Below, in pieces: positions 1 through 9,629 of a DNA stretch of 42,516 nt; position 1 is the stretch's first letter; the number at the start of each line of letters is the position of its first letter. The position numbers and the translations under genes are program-made. The notes under the pieces were generated by a model that worked only from the letters and a program-made list of their open reading frames with translations, was not told the origin of the DNA and searched no databases. Origin of the DNA: an uncultured Pseudomonadota bacterium. Its GTDB lineage: Bacteria; Myxococcota_A; UBA796; JAFGLY01. The DNA is taken from positions 1 through 42,516 of the forward strand of contig CALDOK010000120.1 in NCBI GenBank assembly GCA_937912125.1. Reading direction: 5' to 3'.

Positions 1-191
<191 letters not shown>

Positions 192-238
192 GATTCTCCT
201 CGTGGACGCGGTGGAGGTTGGAGGCCGAGTCCGGGCAC

Positions 239-266
239 CCCTTAGCCGGCCAGGGCCCCGCGTCAA
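239..266 (-). promoter_or_regulatory. Candidate sigma70-type promoter for the left-edge lipoprotein
   Basis: Read on the minus strand there is TTGACG (266-261), a 16-base spacer and TAAGGG (244-239), about 48 bases upstream of the ATG at 191. The -35 box and spacer length match the promoter proposed in front of the ABC operon at 37,686. The -10 box is weak, so this is a pattern match only. Confidence 0.35.
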
Positions 267-283
267 ACCCCGATACAAAGCGA

Positions 284-325
284 GACGCCCGCCGAACCCG
301 AGCGAATCGGGGGCGGGCGGGCGTC
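284..325 (-). terminator. Candidate stem-loop terminator after the 371-1099 lipoprotein gene
   Basis: GACGCCCGCC (284-293) pairs perfectly with GGCGGGCGTC (316-325), and the loop holds a further CCCG/CGGG pairing. The hairpin lies 45 bases past the stop codon of the minus-strand gene ending at 371. The following minus-strand sequence has only a short T-rich patch, so it is not a classical intrinsic terminator. Confidence 0.4.
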
Positions 326-370
326 GGAGGCGAGGGCGCGAAGTGGTGCTTCGCGCTGGACTCGCGGAGC

Positions 371-1099
<729 letters not shown>

Positions 1100-1132
1100 G
1101 GTGGTCTCCTCCGATGATTCGGTAGTGAAAGG

Positions 1133-1164
1133 GGGGTTGCGCCGACCGTATAGCCGACAACCCC
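1133..1164 (-). terminator. Weak hairpin downstream of the aminotransferase gene
   Basis: On the minus strand GGGGTTG (1164-1158) pairs with CAACCCC (1139-1133) across an 18-base loop. A CCTTTC stretch follows. The hairpin lies 32 bases after the aminotransferase stop and overlaps the promoter proposed for the next gene, so its role is uncertain. Confidence 0.25.
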
Positions 1165-1175
1165 TGGCGATCCAA
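1147..1175 (-). promoter_or_regulatory. Candidate promoter of the 371-1099 lipoprotein gene
   Basis: On the minus strand TTGGAT (1175-1170) is separated by 17 bases from TATACG (1152-1147), which would start transcription about 40 bases before the ATG at 1099. This is a pattern match only. Confidence 0.4.
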
Positions 1176-1195
1176 GTGAAAATTGGCGACGGCGA

Positions 1196-2497
1196 CTAGC
1201 GCGCTCCGGCGGCCTCGAGGGCCTGCTCGAACAGCGCCAGGCCGCGCTCGAGCTCGTGCTCCTCGATGAGCATGGGCGGGGCGATGCGGAAGACGTTGCC
1301 GAAGCGGCCCCCCTTGCCCAGCAGCAGCCCGACAGCCTTGGCCTGCTCGAAGATGCGCCCGGTGAGGGCGACCTCGGGCGTGCGGTCACCGGCGGTCTCG
1401 TCCACCACGATCTCGATGGCTTGCATCAGCCCGAGGCCACGCACGTCGCCGATGTTGGCGGGGAAGCGCTGCTGCAGGGCCAACAGGCCCTGGTGCAGGA
1501 CATCGCCCAGGCGCGCCGAGCGGGCCGGGATGTCCTCGGCCTCGATGACGTCCATCACGGCGTTGGCCGCGGCCATGGGGATGGGGTTGGCGCCGAAGGT
1601 GGAGATGGTGAGCCGGGGAATGGAGCGGGCGATCTCGGGCCGCGCCATGCAGTTGGCGGCGGGCAGACCATTGGCGATACCCTTGGCCATGGTCATGATG
1701 TCGGGCTCGACGCCGAAGTGTTGGATGCCCCACATGTGAGTACCCGTGCGGCCGAAGCCCGTCTGGACCTCGTCGGAGATGAACAGGCCACCGTAGTTGC
1801 GCACGATCTCGGCCGCGACCTGGAAGTACTCCTTGGGGGGCACCATGAAGCCGCCCACGCCCTGGACCGGCTCGGCGAGCATGCCGGCGATGGACCCGGT
1901 GGTGGTGTACTGGATGAGCTTCTCGATGTCCCGGGCACAGGCCATGTCGCAGCTTGGGTACTTCAGGCCCAGATCACAGCGGTAGCAGTAGGGCGCGTGG
2001 GCATGCTTGATGCCCGGGATCTGGGTGGGCAGCACCCGCCAGTTGCTGTGGGCGGTCAGCGTCTGGGCCAGCATGGAGCGGCCGGAGTAGCTGTTGCGCA
2101 GGGCGATGAGCTCGGAGTTTCCGGTGTGGCACATGGCCAGCATGACGGCCATCTCGTCGGCTTCCGTGCCGGTGCCCACGAAGAAGCTCTGCATGGGGCC
2201 ACCCGGCGCCGTGGCCGACAGGCGCTCGGCCAGCCGCACCGTGGGCTCGGTGGGGTAGAGGGAGCTGATGTGCTGCAGCTTGTCGACCTGGGCATGGATC
2301 GCCGCGTTGATGCGCGGCTCGCAGTGGCCCATGGACACGGTGAGGATGCCACCGAAGAAGTCCAGGTAGGGCCGGCCCTCGGTGTCGTAGACCGTACAAC
2401 CCAGGGCGTGGTCTACGGCGATAGGCTCGGCGTAGTAGTTGATGGTGGCGGGGAAGAGGAACTCAGAGTGCTTCGCGCGGACTTCATCACCGTTCAT
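1196..2497 (-). CDS. Class III PLP-dependent aminotransferase, AGXT2-like
   Basis: The protein has 433 residues, the full length for class III (omega) aminotransferases. The PLP-binding features are visible: the GTGTEADE phosphate-binding region (108-115), the SDEVQTGFGRTG motif with the ring-contacting Asp242, and the Schiff-base lysine Lys272 in MAKGIANGLP. The segment YCYRC...YPSC...AC followed by IAGMLAEPVQGVGG matches the alanine-glyoxylate aminotransferase 2-like branch (AGXT2/beta-alanine-pyruvate type) rather than the GABA, ornithine or glutamate-semialdehyde branches. The enzyme should move an amino group between an amino acid or omega-amino acid and a 2-oxoacid such as pyruvate or glyoxylate in the cytosol; the substrate cannot be read from sequence. 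The ATG at 2497 has an AGGAG site nine bases upstream. Neighbouring genes encode envelope proteins, so the context gives no metabolic clue. Confidence 0.9.
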   Translation of the reverse strand: MNGDEVRAKHSEFLFPATINYYAEPIAVDHALGCTVYDTEGRPYLDFFGGILTVSMGHCEPRINAAIHAQVDKLQHISSLYPTEPTVRLAERLSATAPGGPMQSFFVGTGTEADEMAVMLAMCHTGNSELIALRNSYSGRSMLAQTLTAHSNWRVLPTQIPGIKHAHAPYCYRCDLGLKYPSCDMACARDIEKLIQYTTTGSIAGMLAEPVQGVGGFMVPPKEYFQVAAEIVRNYGGLFISDEVQTGFGRTGTHMWGIQHFGVEPDIMTMAKGIANGLPAANCMARPEIARSIPRLTISTFGANPIPMAAANAVMDVIEAEDIPARSARLGDVLHQGLLALQQRFPANIGDVRGLGLMQAIEIVVDETAGDRTPEVALTGRIFEQAKAVGLLLGKGGRFGNVFRIAPPMLIEEHELERGLALFEQALEAAGAR

Positions 2498-2597
2498 GGC
2501 TCACTCCTGACGGAAAAACGTAGGCAAGCCGCATATCCCCGCCCGCGGCGGCGAGCAGCCGCATCCCCATGCGATATCGCAGCTAGCCGGCACAAAC

Positions 2598-3092
2598 TCA
2601 GAAGTACCAGCGGCCGCCCACCAGGGGAGCCAGCCCGAACTGGCTGATGCCAGCGTAGGTGCCCGTCTTGGGTCCCACGAGCCACAGGCGGAAGTCGGTC
2701 TCGGCGTAGACGGCCGCGGGCGCCTCCTTGAAGCGCAGCTCCACCCCCACACCTCCAGTGGGGCCCAGCTGGACCGACGATGTGATGCTGGAGTCGAGCC
2801 AGATGCGGCTGGCGAGGCCGGCGTTCCAGTAGCCACCGAAGTCAGCGAAGTCCCAGTCGGCGAACTCGAGCACACGGCCCTCGAACTGCACACGCCCGTT
2901 GGTGTAGCCGATGCCATAGGGGCTAGCGCCCACGCTGAAGGCCAGGCCGGCGTTGTCGCTGAAGAAGTACTTGCCCGTGAAGCTGTAGTACAAGCCCGCC
3001 TCGACGCCGATGCCGAAGTCCTTGCCAGCGCCAACCTCGGTGCGCGGGCCGGCGATGGCGAGGGATGAGAGCAGGATCAGGGAGCTGAGCAT
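2598..3092 (-). CDS. Small outer-membrane beta-barrel-like protein of unknown function
   Basis: The protein has 164 residues. The start is the ATG at 3092, with GGAGG five bases upstream and followed by a short signal peptide (MLSSLILLSSLAIAG). A longer in-frame extension upstream is not used because it lacks a signal sequence and a ribosome site. The mature part alternates hydrophobic and polar residues with many Gly and aromatic residues (VEAGLYYSFTGKYFF, GVGVELRF, GGRWYF) and ends in Phe. This is typical of a small outer-membrane barrel recognised by BamA. No named family is recognised. The gene lies 38 bases downstream of the serine-hydrolase lipoprotein gene and is probably co-transcribed with it. 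Confidence 0.75.
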   Translation of the reverse strand: MLSSLILLSSLAIAGPRTEVGAGKDFGIGVEAGLYYSFTGKYFFSDNAGLAFSVGASPYGIGYTNGRVQFEGRVLEFADWDFADFGGYWNAGLASRIWLDSSITSSVQLGPTGGVGVELRFKEAPAAVYAETDFRLWLVGPKTGTYAGISQFGLAPLVGGRWYF

Positions 3093-3130
3093 GAGACCTC
3101 CGTTCAGCAGTTGAGAGCGCAGTGCGGGCT

Positions 3131-4672
3131 CTATCTCGCCCCAGCGGTGCCGGGGTCCAGAGCTTCCAGGAAGATCTCCGGCCCGTCCCCTTCCGCGCGC
3201 GCCGAGGCGTACAGGCCCTCGAGCCCACCCCACCACAGGCCAGGCACGTGCACCCACGGGGGATGGACAGCAGGGTCCAGGGTCTCGACGCTGATCCGCG
3301 GAGAACGAGCCACCCAGGCCACGCCGGAGGCCGCAGCCGGGACAGCCCACGCGCCCCCCGCGTAGATCGGCGCTCCACCCAGCTGCGCGGAGAGCCGCCG
3401 CAGGGCGCTGGCCGGACGGTCCGCCAGCGTGTACCCGCCGGTGACGGCGCGGGGCTCCCAGGTCTCGTCCGCTGGTAGCTGCAGCGTGCAGGTCTGCATG
3501 CCCGCCGCCCTGAGGACCTCCAGATCGCCCTCCGGGACCCCGACCCCGATGACCGGCTGGCCGTCTCCCTCACAGGCATGGCCGAAGGGCGCCTCCAGCT
3601 CCAGGCGAGGCTCCCAGGCCCGCGGGGCTCCCACCTGCAGCGCCAGCTCGAAGATGCTCATGGCCCCTCGATCCGTGGAGGAGCGCAGGGCTTCGCTGGG
3701 AAGAGTCGGGGGCTGCTCCAGCGCCTGGGCTGCGCGGGATGGATCGGGAGGCGTGTGCTGCAGCTGCCGGTCGAGCCAGGGCAGAGCGACGGCGCGCATG
3801 GCGGCGGTGTAGGAGTGGGGCCCGGCCACCACCTCGAAGCGAGCGCTGGCAGGCAGGCCCTCGGGCGCGGGGCGTTCCAGCTCGCTGAGCCACAGGCTGG
3901 GCTGCTCCAGCGCTGCCAACAGCCCGGGCTCCGGGCCGGAGTGTCCAGGGAGCAGGTCACAGAAACAGCCGCCTTCGTGGCCCGCCCGGGGGATCCCCAC
4001 GGGGGAAGCGAGGACGATGGCGCGCACCCGCGGCTCGAGCAGGGCCAGATAGAAAGCCAGCACACCTCCGCCGCTGGCGCCCGTGGCCGCCACCCGATCC
4101 ACTGGAGCCGCCGCGATCATGGCCTCGAGACCACGCCGGGCCACCAGGATCTGCAGCGCCAGGGCGGAGCTGCCCGCCGCTGCGAGCGCCGCCCGGTTGT
4201 GGGCGCCGCCCTCGAAGTGGATCTGCCGCCCGGGGCGCTCCCACTCCTCCACCCCAGGCATGTCGACGGCCAAGGCCACCATGCCCCGGGCCGCCAGGGC
4301 GTGGGCGACCTCCTGGCACTCCCCCGAGGCCTTGCCCTCACCGAAGTGGCCCGGCAGCACCAGCACCCCTGGGAAGGGTCCATCGCCCTCGGGAAGCCAG
4401 AGGGCCGCCGAGCTGCGAAATCCGGGCACGATCTCGAAGGCCACCGGCTGCACCGTGTAGCCAGGGAAGGCGACGCTGGGCCCGAGTTCGGGCACCCCGC
4501 TCACCGCTCTCTCGAGCAGGTCGAGGCCGAGAGAGCCGCGGAGCTCCGCCACCGGGACGGCCTCGGGAGACAACGTGGACACCGCGCCCGGATCGACGAC
4601 GCCGCCGCAACCCGAGACGAGCGGAACGAGCAGACCCAGGAAGCGGCCGAGGGGACCGGGCATGGGGCGCAT
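3131..4672 (-). CDS. Alpha/beta-hydrolase lipoprotein (acetyl-esterase-like)
   Basis: The protein has 513 residues from the ATG at 4672; a second ATG three codons on (4663) is equally compatible. Residues 1-21 are a signal with lipobox LVSGC (Cys22). Residues 75-305 are an alpha/beta hydrolase with the strand-loop PGVLVLPGHFGEG, an AVDMPG strand, the nucleophile elbow GASGG (Ser200) and a candidate catalytic His286 in AGPHSY. The arrangement resembles the acetyl xylan esterase/dienelactone hydrolase-like group, so an ester substrate in the periplasm or at the cell surface is likely. About 190 further residues (320-513) end in a second domain that I do not recognise. It contains ASGVAWVARSPRI and HVPGLWWGGLEGLY. 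The ribosome site is weak. The gene follows the pentapeptide/TPR gene by 68 bases on the same strand. Confidence 0.8.
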   Translation of the reverse strand: MRPMPGPLGRFLGLLVPLVSGCGGVVDPGAVSTLSPEAVPVAELRGSLGLDLLERAVSGVPELGPSVAFPGYTVQPVAFEIVPGFRSSAALWLPEGDGPFPGVLVLPGHFGEGKASGECQEVAHALAARGMVALAVDMPGVEEWERPGRQIHFEGGAHNRAALAAAGSSALALQILVARRGLEAMIAAAPVDRVAATGASGGGVLAFYLALLEPRVRAIVLASPVGIPRAGHEGGCFCDLLPGHSGPEPGLLAALEQPSLWLSELERPAPEGLPASARFEVVAGPHSYTAAMRAVALPWLDRQLQHTPPDPSRAAQALEQPPTLPSEALRSSTDRGAMSIFELALQVGAPRAWEPRLELEAPFGHACEGDGQPVIGVGVPEGDLEVLRAAGMQTCTLQLPADETWEPRAVTGGYTLADRPASALRRLSAQLGGAPIYAGGAWAVPAAASGVAWVARSPRISVETLDPAVHPPWVHVPGLWWGGLEGLYASARAEGDGPEIFLEALDPGTAGAR

Positions 4673-4725
4673 CTTAGCACCGATGCCTCGCCGGGGACCG
4701 GGTCCGGTGGTCTCGAAGGCCACCC

Positions 4726-4739
4726 CTGCGGGCCCGCAG
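4726..4739. other. Perfect 14-base palindrome next to a stop codon
   Basis: CTGCGGGCCCGCAG sits one base past the stop of the pentapeptide/TPR gene in the 68-base spacer before the hydrolase gene. It could be an mRNA hairpin or a protein site. There is no T run, so it is not called a terminator. Confidence 0.3.
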
Positions 4740-4740
4740 C

Positions 4741-7700
4741 CTACTCGGCCATGCGCCGCTCCCGCTCCCTCCGCACCACAGCGGCGGCCTCGTCCTGCCG
4801 CCAGGCGTCCAGACGGGTAGCCACGGCGTTGAGGGCGTTGGCCTGACCGTCGCCCGCCACAGCGGCCTCGAGCACCGCCAGGATCCGCGGCTCACCGCCC
4901 GCCTGGAGCACCCTCCAGGCGACCTGCAGGGTGGACAGTTCATCGTGCAGGTGGCTGCCCGGGGTGGCGAGGGGCGCAGCCTCGGCGAGCAGCTGGAGCC
5001 AGCCCTCGCCAGCGGCGGCCGGGTCGCCTGGGTGGGCGTCGAGCTGGAGGTGAATGAGCTGGAGCAGGGCATAGCCACGGCCCTCGTCGGGGGTCGCGTG
5101 CAGATCCACCAGGCGCTGCTGCCAGACCATGGCGGCGGGCCAGGCTTCGAGATCACGCTGGGCGGCGACGGCCGCACGAACCACATCGCGGGCGGCAGGC
5201 TGGTCGTCCCCCACACGTTCCAGGGCTCGCAGCGCCAGCCCCTCGACCTGGGCGCTCGCGTCAGCCTGCCCCTGTTCCACCACCAGCCCCATGAGCTGAC
5301 CCCCAGCGCGGGAGGCCACCGCTGGCTGTGTGGCCCGTTCCAGGACCTGCTCGAGCAGGGCGCGGGCTTGGGCAGCCTGGCCCGTCAGCGCCAGCAGGTG
5401 GGCCCGCTCAACGTCGATGTCGGCTCGCTCCACGCTGGCAGAGTCCCAGCCATCGCCCACCTGGGTCAGCAGCCCCAGGGCGCGCTGAGGGTCCGCCTGG
5501 CCCACGGCCTGGGCCAGGGACAGCGCCTGGTGGACGGGGATCTCACTGGGTGCGCAGCCGACCAGGGCCCCGTCGCGCCCCTGGTCAGCGACCGGCCCCT
5601 CCGCCGGCAGGTGGCGCACCACGGCGAGCCAGGCGCCGCAGCTGCTATGGCTGGAGGTGAACCGCGCCGGGAGATCCAGCATGTCCGGATAGCGGCCGAC
5701 AGCGGCGTAGGCCTGGGCCAGCAGATCCCAGCAGGTCTCGGCCTGCGCGGGCTCCATTTCACGGCCGGCCAGAGGCTCGAGCAGGCTGCGCGTTCCCCCG
5801 GGTTCGCCCCGGGCCAACAGCTCCCCTGCGGCGCGCAGGCGCAACGCCAGCAGGGGGCCGCCGAGCTCGGGCTCGCTGCTCTCCAGGGCAGCCAGCGCCC
5901 GCTCGATGGAGGCAGCGTCGCCCACGCGGCCCAGGCTGTGGCCGTAGCTGTCCAGCACGTCGTCCCGAAGACTGGCGGGGATCGGCTGTGCCAGCAGAAC
6001 CTCGAACACAGCCACCGCACCAGCGCTGTCGTCGGTGGCCTCGAGGGCGCGGGCGCGGCACAGCAGCAGCTGCGGGCGCAGGCTCGAGCCAGGCTCCAGC
6101 TGCGCCTCGAGGAGATCCAGCCATGGGAGCAGGCGCGCGTGATCGTTGCCGCGCTCCGCCATGTCCGATGCACGGCCGAGCAGCTCGGTCCGCTGGTCGA
6201 CCGTAGGGGCCGCGGCGAGGGCGCGCTCGAGCCAGGCCCAGGCGCCAGGGGTGTCGCCGGCGTCCACCAGGGCCCGCAGCTCGGCCTCGGCAGAGTCCCG
6301 GGCCACGTGACGCATCCAGCCCGCCTGCCCCCCGAGCTCCGGCAGCAGATCGGATCGGCCCGCCCGAATCAGGACCACCGCGGCCTGCTTCCACAGCTGC
6401 AGATCCTGTTGGTCGGGGTGATCCCGCGTGAAGCGCAGGTAGACGGCCAGGATGGCCCCGGGTTCCTGCAGGCCGGCCAGGTGGCCCAGCAGCGCGTCGG
6501 TGACCTGCCGGTGGGAGTGGGCATCCGAGCTGACGCTGTAGGACGCCTCGAGCAGGGCGATGGCGCCCGGGCTGTCGCCGCTGGCCGCGAGCCAGCCAGC
6601 CAGCTCACGGTCCACCTGCACCCGCTGCTCGAGGTCGAGATCCATAGCTGCGGCGGCCTGCGCGAGCTCCAAGGCTGCCTGGGGGCGGCCCGCCCGGCCC
6701 AGCACAGAGGCCGCAGCCAGCAGCTCCTCGACGGAGCTACCCTCGCTCGCACAGGCCTGCTCCAGCGCGCCGAGATCCATGGAAGAGGAGCCCAGGGACA
6801 GGCGCGCCCGGGTGGCCATGATGTTGGCCTGGCAGGGGCCGATGGCGGCCTTGGCCGCCGCCAACTCCGCGGCGAACCCCGGCTCGTCCCCCATGCCTGC
6901 CAGGCAGGTCATGGCCTCGAGCCAGAGCTCCCCCTCGCTCGCGTGACCCTCCCGCAGCGCGCGCACCTGGGCCAAGGCTTCATCCATGCGATCGGCGTCT
7001 TGGAGGGCGTCGACGATGCGGCGTCCCAGGTTGCGGCTCACCCAGTCTTCGATGCTGGCCGGGCGCGCGACGGCGTCCCGGTAGCCGTCCATGGCTGCAT
7101 CCAGCTCCCCCGCATCCAGGGCGATGCCCAGCTCGAGGGCCACGGCGCGGCTGCGGACGTCGACGTCCTCGCTGCGGGTCAGGTCCAGCTCCGCGAGGAC
7201 CTGGACAGCGTGGTCCCGAAGAGCGGCCCCGGCCGCCGTCTCGGCGAGCAACAGGCCCAGGTTCTCCCGGGCGCGCCTGTCCGCCAGCTTGCGAGCGTGG
7301 GGAAGCAGGGCCTGGATGACGGGCTCGATCTGCCCCTGCTGTGCCGCGCCGTCGAGCAGCACGCCCGCGGCCTCCTGGATCTGCTCCGGGGTCCCTCCGG
7401 AGAGCACCGCCTGGAGCGTGGGGTCATCCAGCTGGATGGCGCCCTCCCGGGCGCGAGCCCTCAGGGTGGTCAGGGCCAGCTCTTGCCCCTGCCCCGCCTT
7501 GACGAGCATGGGGTTGTCCACGCCCTCGAGCAGGGCGACCACCCGCTGTGGTTCGGCCAGCCGTTCCATCCAGCTCGCCAGCTCTCGCAGGAGGTTCTTG
7601 CCGTTCTCCTTGTCGGGCACCGCCGCCAGCACCGGCGCCAAGGCCTCCACCGCGCCGGCCTCGTCGCCCCCGCGCAGCCGGGTGTCAGCCAACAACCAGC

Positions 7701-9513
7701 CGTGCCTGGCGCGCAGGTCGAAGGGTAGGTCTGGCCCCAGCTCGGCCGCAGCGAGCAGGGCCTCCGCCCCGGCCAGCTCGCCGGTGTCCACCAGCAAGCT
7801 GGCCCGAACCAGCGACAGCTCCATGGCCAGCCCGGGCTCGACCACGGCGGGTAGCCCGGCCAAGAGCGCCTGTGCGGCCTCGGGTTCGCCCAGCTGCAGG
7901 TGGAGCCGCACCATCGCGTCCACGCGCTGCAGGTCCGCCAGGTCGTCGAACTCATCGCCGATGGCGAGCTGTTCGAGCATGGCGAGGGCCAACGCTGGCT
8001 GCCCAGCCTCCACCAGCCGGTCCACCGCACCCCGCGCATGTTCCCAGCGCTCCGCGGGACCGAGGGGCGGCTCGGCGACCGCTGCGATCAGCTCGACGGC
8101 CCGTTCCCACTCACCCAGCACCAGCAGCTCCACCGGCGTCGTCGCCACCTGGTGGGCGCCGAGCTCGGTCAGATCCAGCAGGGCAGCGGCGGTGGCGAGC
8201 TGAACGGACCTCCAGGGTTCGGGATCCACGGGGCGGTCGTCGGGATGCGTGGGCACGGCCTGCAGCCCCTGAGCGCTGAGAAGATCAGCCTCGAAGTGCA
8301 GCGCCTCCAGCCGCTGCCCGGGCTCTTGGGCGACGGCATGGAGCTGCTCGAGCACCAGCGTCGCACCCCCGAGGTCTCCCCCGTCCAGCTGGAAGCGTCC
8401 CAGCAGCGCCAAGGCTGCAAGCAGATCCTCGGGCTCGTCCCGGGCCAGCTCCACGTAGCGACGCAGGGAGTCCAGGGCCTGATCCGGTCGCTCGAGCAGC
8501 GCCTGGCACTCGGCCGAGCGCTGCAGGAGGCGATACCGCTGGCCCTTGTCGAGGCTGGGGCGATCCACCAACGCGGCGGCCACGACCAGCATGGGCTCGC
8601 AGCGCTCGAGGTCGCTGCGCCCCTCGAGGGCCTCGAAGCGGGACAGCAGCACCGAGCTCGGCCAGGCCCCCGGACTGCGCAGCAGCGCCACCACCGCCAG
8701 CACCAGCAAAATCAGGCCCACCACTACGGCGATCTGCAGTGGTCGATTGCTCCACAGCACGCGCGCCAGGCGCACCAGCGGCGTGTGGCCCACGGCTGCA
8801 CCCTGCCGGCGCAGATCGTCCTCGAGCGTGCCACCCAGGCCCCGGCAACCATCCAGGGCGGCGCCCGCCCACTGGCTCTCGACCGACTGCAGGCCGCGCA
8901 GGCGCACCCGGCGCAGCAGGGCGGCGCGCAGCACGCTGCTGTGCAGCACCACGTCGCGCAGCTGCCCGTCCTCGACGCTCGCGCCGCTCAGGTCGCAGCC
9001 GTGGACGGCCACGCGGGTCAAGGCGCACCCCGTGGCCCGCAGGCCCACCATGGACAGATCCCGCAGCGTCCCGCCCACCAGGCCCACGTCGTCCAGGCTG
9101 GCGCCATCGAGCACACAGGCCTCGAGGGTCACGTCCACCAGGCTGAGCTTGACCAGCTGGGCGCCGGCCAGGTTGAGCCCGTGAGCGCTGATGCCTTTGG
9201 CGCTGGTCTGAACCAGAGACGCGCCGCGGGCGTCCACGCCATGCAGGCTGGCCCCGTCCAGGACCACCCGATCCAGGCTGGCCCCGCGCAGGTCAGCGCC
9301 GTCGAGCTTGGCCCCGGTCAGGTCCACCTGGCTGAGTTCGGCGCCGCAGAGGCAGGCGCCCCGGAGATCGGCGCCCTCGAGGGAGACCTGGTCCAGGATG
9401 GCCCGGGCCATGTCGGCGCCGCGCAGATCGGCCCCGTCGAGGCTGGCCTGGTGCAGGCGCTGGCCAGCGTAGCGCGGAGGCTCGTTCCCACTGGGGCCGT
9501 CGGGAGCGCTCAT
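4741..9513 (-). CDS. Giant membrane protein: pentapeptide repeats, one TM helix, long TPR-like domain
   Basis: The protein has 1590 residues from the ATG at 9513, with GGAGGG five to ten bases upstream; this start leaves a clean 116-base gap to the previous gene. Residues about 20-225 are pentapeptide repeats (A-D-L-x-G type, for example LDGADLRGA and LEGADLRGA), which should form a right-handed quadrilateral beta-helix. Residues 259-278 are a single membrane helix, and basic residues just before it favour a cytoplasmic N-terminus. Residues about 290-1590 are a long run of Leu/Ala-rich helical hairpins with TPR-like signatures (for example ERPDQALDSLRRYVELA and GRPQAALELAQAAAAMD), predicted to lie in the periplasm. 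No catalytic motif is visible, so a scaffold or assembly role is inferred. It follows two polytopic membrane protein genes on the same strand. I do not know a characterised homologue with this full architecture. Confidence 0.85.
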   Translation of the reverse strand: MSAPDGPSGNEPPRYAGQRLHQASLDGADLRGADMARAILDQVSLEGADLRGACLCGAELSQVDLTGAKLDGADLRGASLDRVVLDGASLHGVDARGASLVQTSAKGISAHGLNLAGAQLVKLSLVDVTLEACVLDGASLDDVGLVGGTLRDLSMVGLRATGCALTRVAVHGCDLSGASVEDGQLRDVVLHSSVLRAALLRRVRLRGLQSVESQWAGAALDGCRGLGGTLEDDLRRQGAAVGHTPLVRLARVLWSNRPLQIAVVVGLILLVLAVVALLRSPGAWPSSVLLSRFEALEGRSDLERCEPMLVVAAALVDRPSLDKGQRYRLLQRSAECQALLERPDQALDSLRRYVELARDEPEDLLAALALLGRFQLDGGDLGGATLVLEQLHAVAQEPGQRLEALHFEADLLSAQGLQAVPTHPDDRPVDPEPWRSVQLATAAALLDLTELGAHQVATTPVELLVLGEWERAVELIAAVAEPPLGPAERWEHARGAVDRLVEAGQPALALAMLEQLAIGDEFDDLADLQRVDAMVRLHLQLGEPEAAQALLAGLPAVVEPGLAMELSLVRASLLVDTGELAGAEALLAAAELGPDLPFDLRARHGWLLADTRLRGGDEAGAVEALAPVLAAVPDKENGKNLLRELASWMERLAEPQRVVALLEGVDNPMLVKAGQGQELALTTLRARAREGAIQLDDPTLQAVLSGGTPEQIQEAAGVLLDGAAQQGQIEPVIQALLPHARKLADRRARENLGLLLAETAAGAALRDHAVQVLAELDLTRSEDVDVRSRAVALELGIALDAGELDAAMDGYRDAVARPASIEDWVSRNLGRRIVDALQDADRMDEALAQVRALREGHASEGELWLEAMTCLAGMGDEPGFAAELAAAKAAIGPCQANIMATRARLSLGSSSMDLGALEQACASEGSSVEELLAAASVLGRAGRPQAALELAQAAAAMDLDLEQRVQVDRELAGWLAASGDSPGAIALLEASYSVSSDAHSHRQVTDALLGHLAGLQEPGAILAVYLRFTRDHPDQQDLQLWKQAAVVLIRAGRSDLLPELGGQAGWMRHVARDSAEAELRALVDAGDTPGAWAWLERALAAAPTVDQRTELLGRASDMAERGNDHARLLPWLDLLEAQLEPGSSLRPQLLLCRARALEATDDSAGAVAVFEVLLAQPIPASLRDDVLDSYGHSLGRVGDAASIERALAALESSEPELGGPLLALRLRAAGELLARGEPGGTRSLLEPLAGREMEPAQAETCWDLLAQAYAAVGRYPDMLDLPARFTSSHSSCGAWLAVVRHLPAEGPVADQGRDGALVGCAPSEIPVHQALSLAQAVGQADPQRALGLLTQVGDGWDSASVERADIDVERAHLLALTGQAAQARALLEQVLERATQPAVASRAGGQLMGLVVEQGQADASAQVEGLALRALERVGDDQPAARDVVRAAVAAQRDLEAWPAAMVWQQRLVDLHATPDEGRGYALLQLIHLQLDAHPGDPAAAGEGWLQLLAEAAPLATPGSHLHDELSTLQVAWRVLQAGGEPRILAVLEAAVAGDGQANALNAVATRLDAWRQDEAAAVVRRERERRMAE

Positions 9514-9629
9514 GGCAGCCCTCCAGTGGCAGCAGGGCCGCCCAGCGGAGGACCGGAGGAGTAGGAGACGGCAGGTGCCTGGAAGCTCGACATGGGTGGC
9601 TCGGGGCGCTGGTAGGACCGGAAGAAGCC

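Noticed and set aside
3093..3350. Longer start for the small barrel-like protein
   Set aside because: The in-frame extension overlaps the hydrolase gene and has no signal peptide. The ATG at 3092 has a strong GGAGG and a signal peptide.
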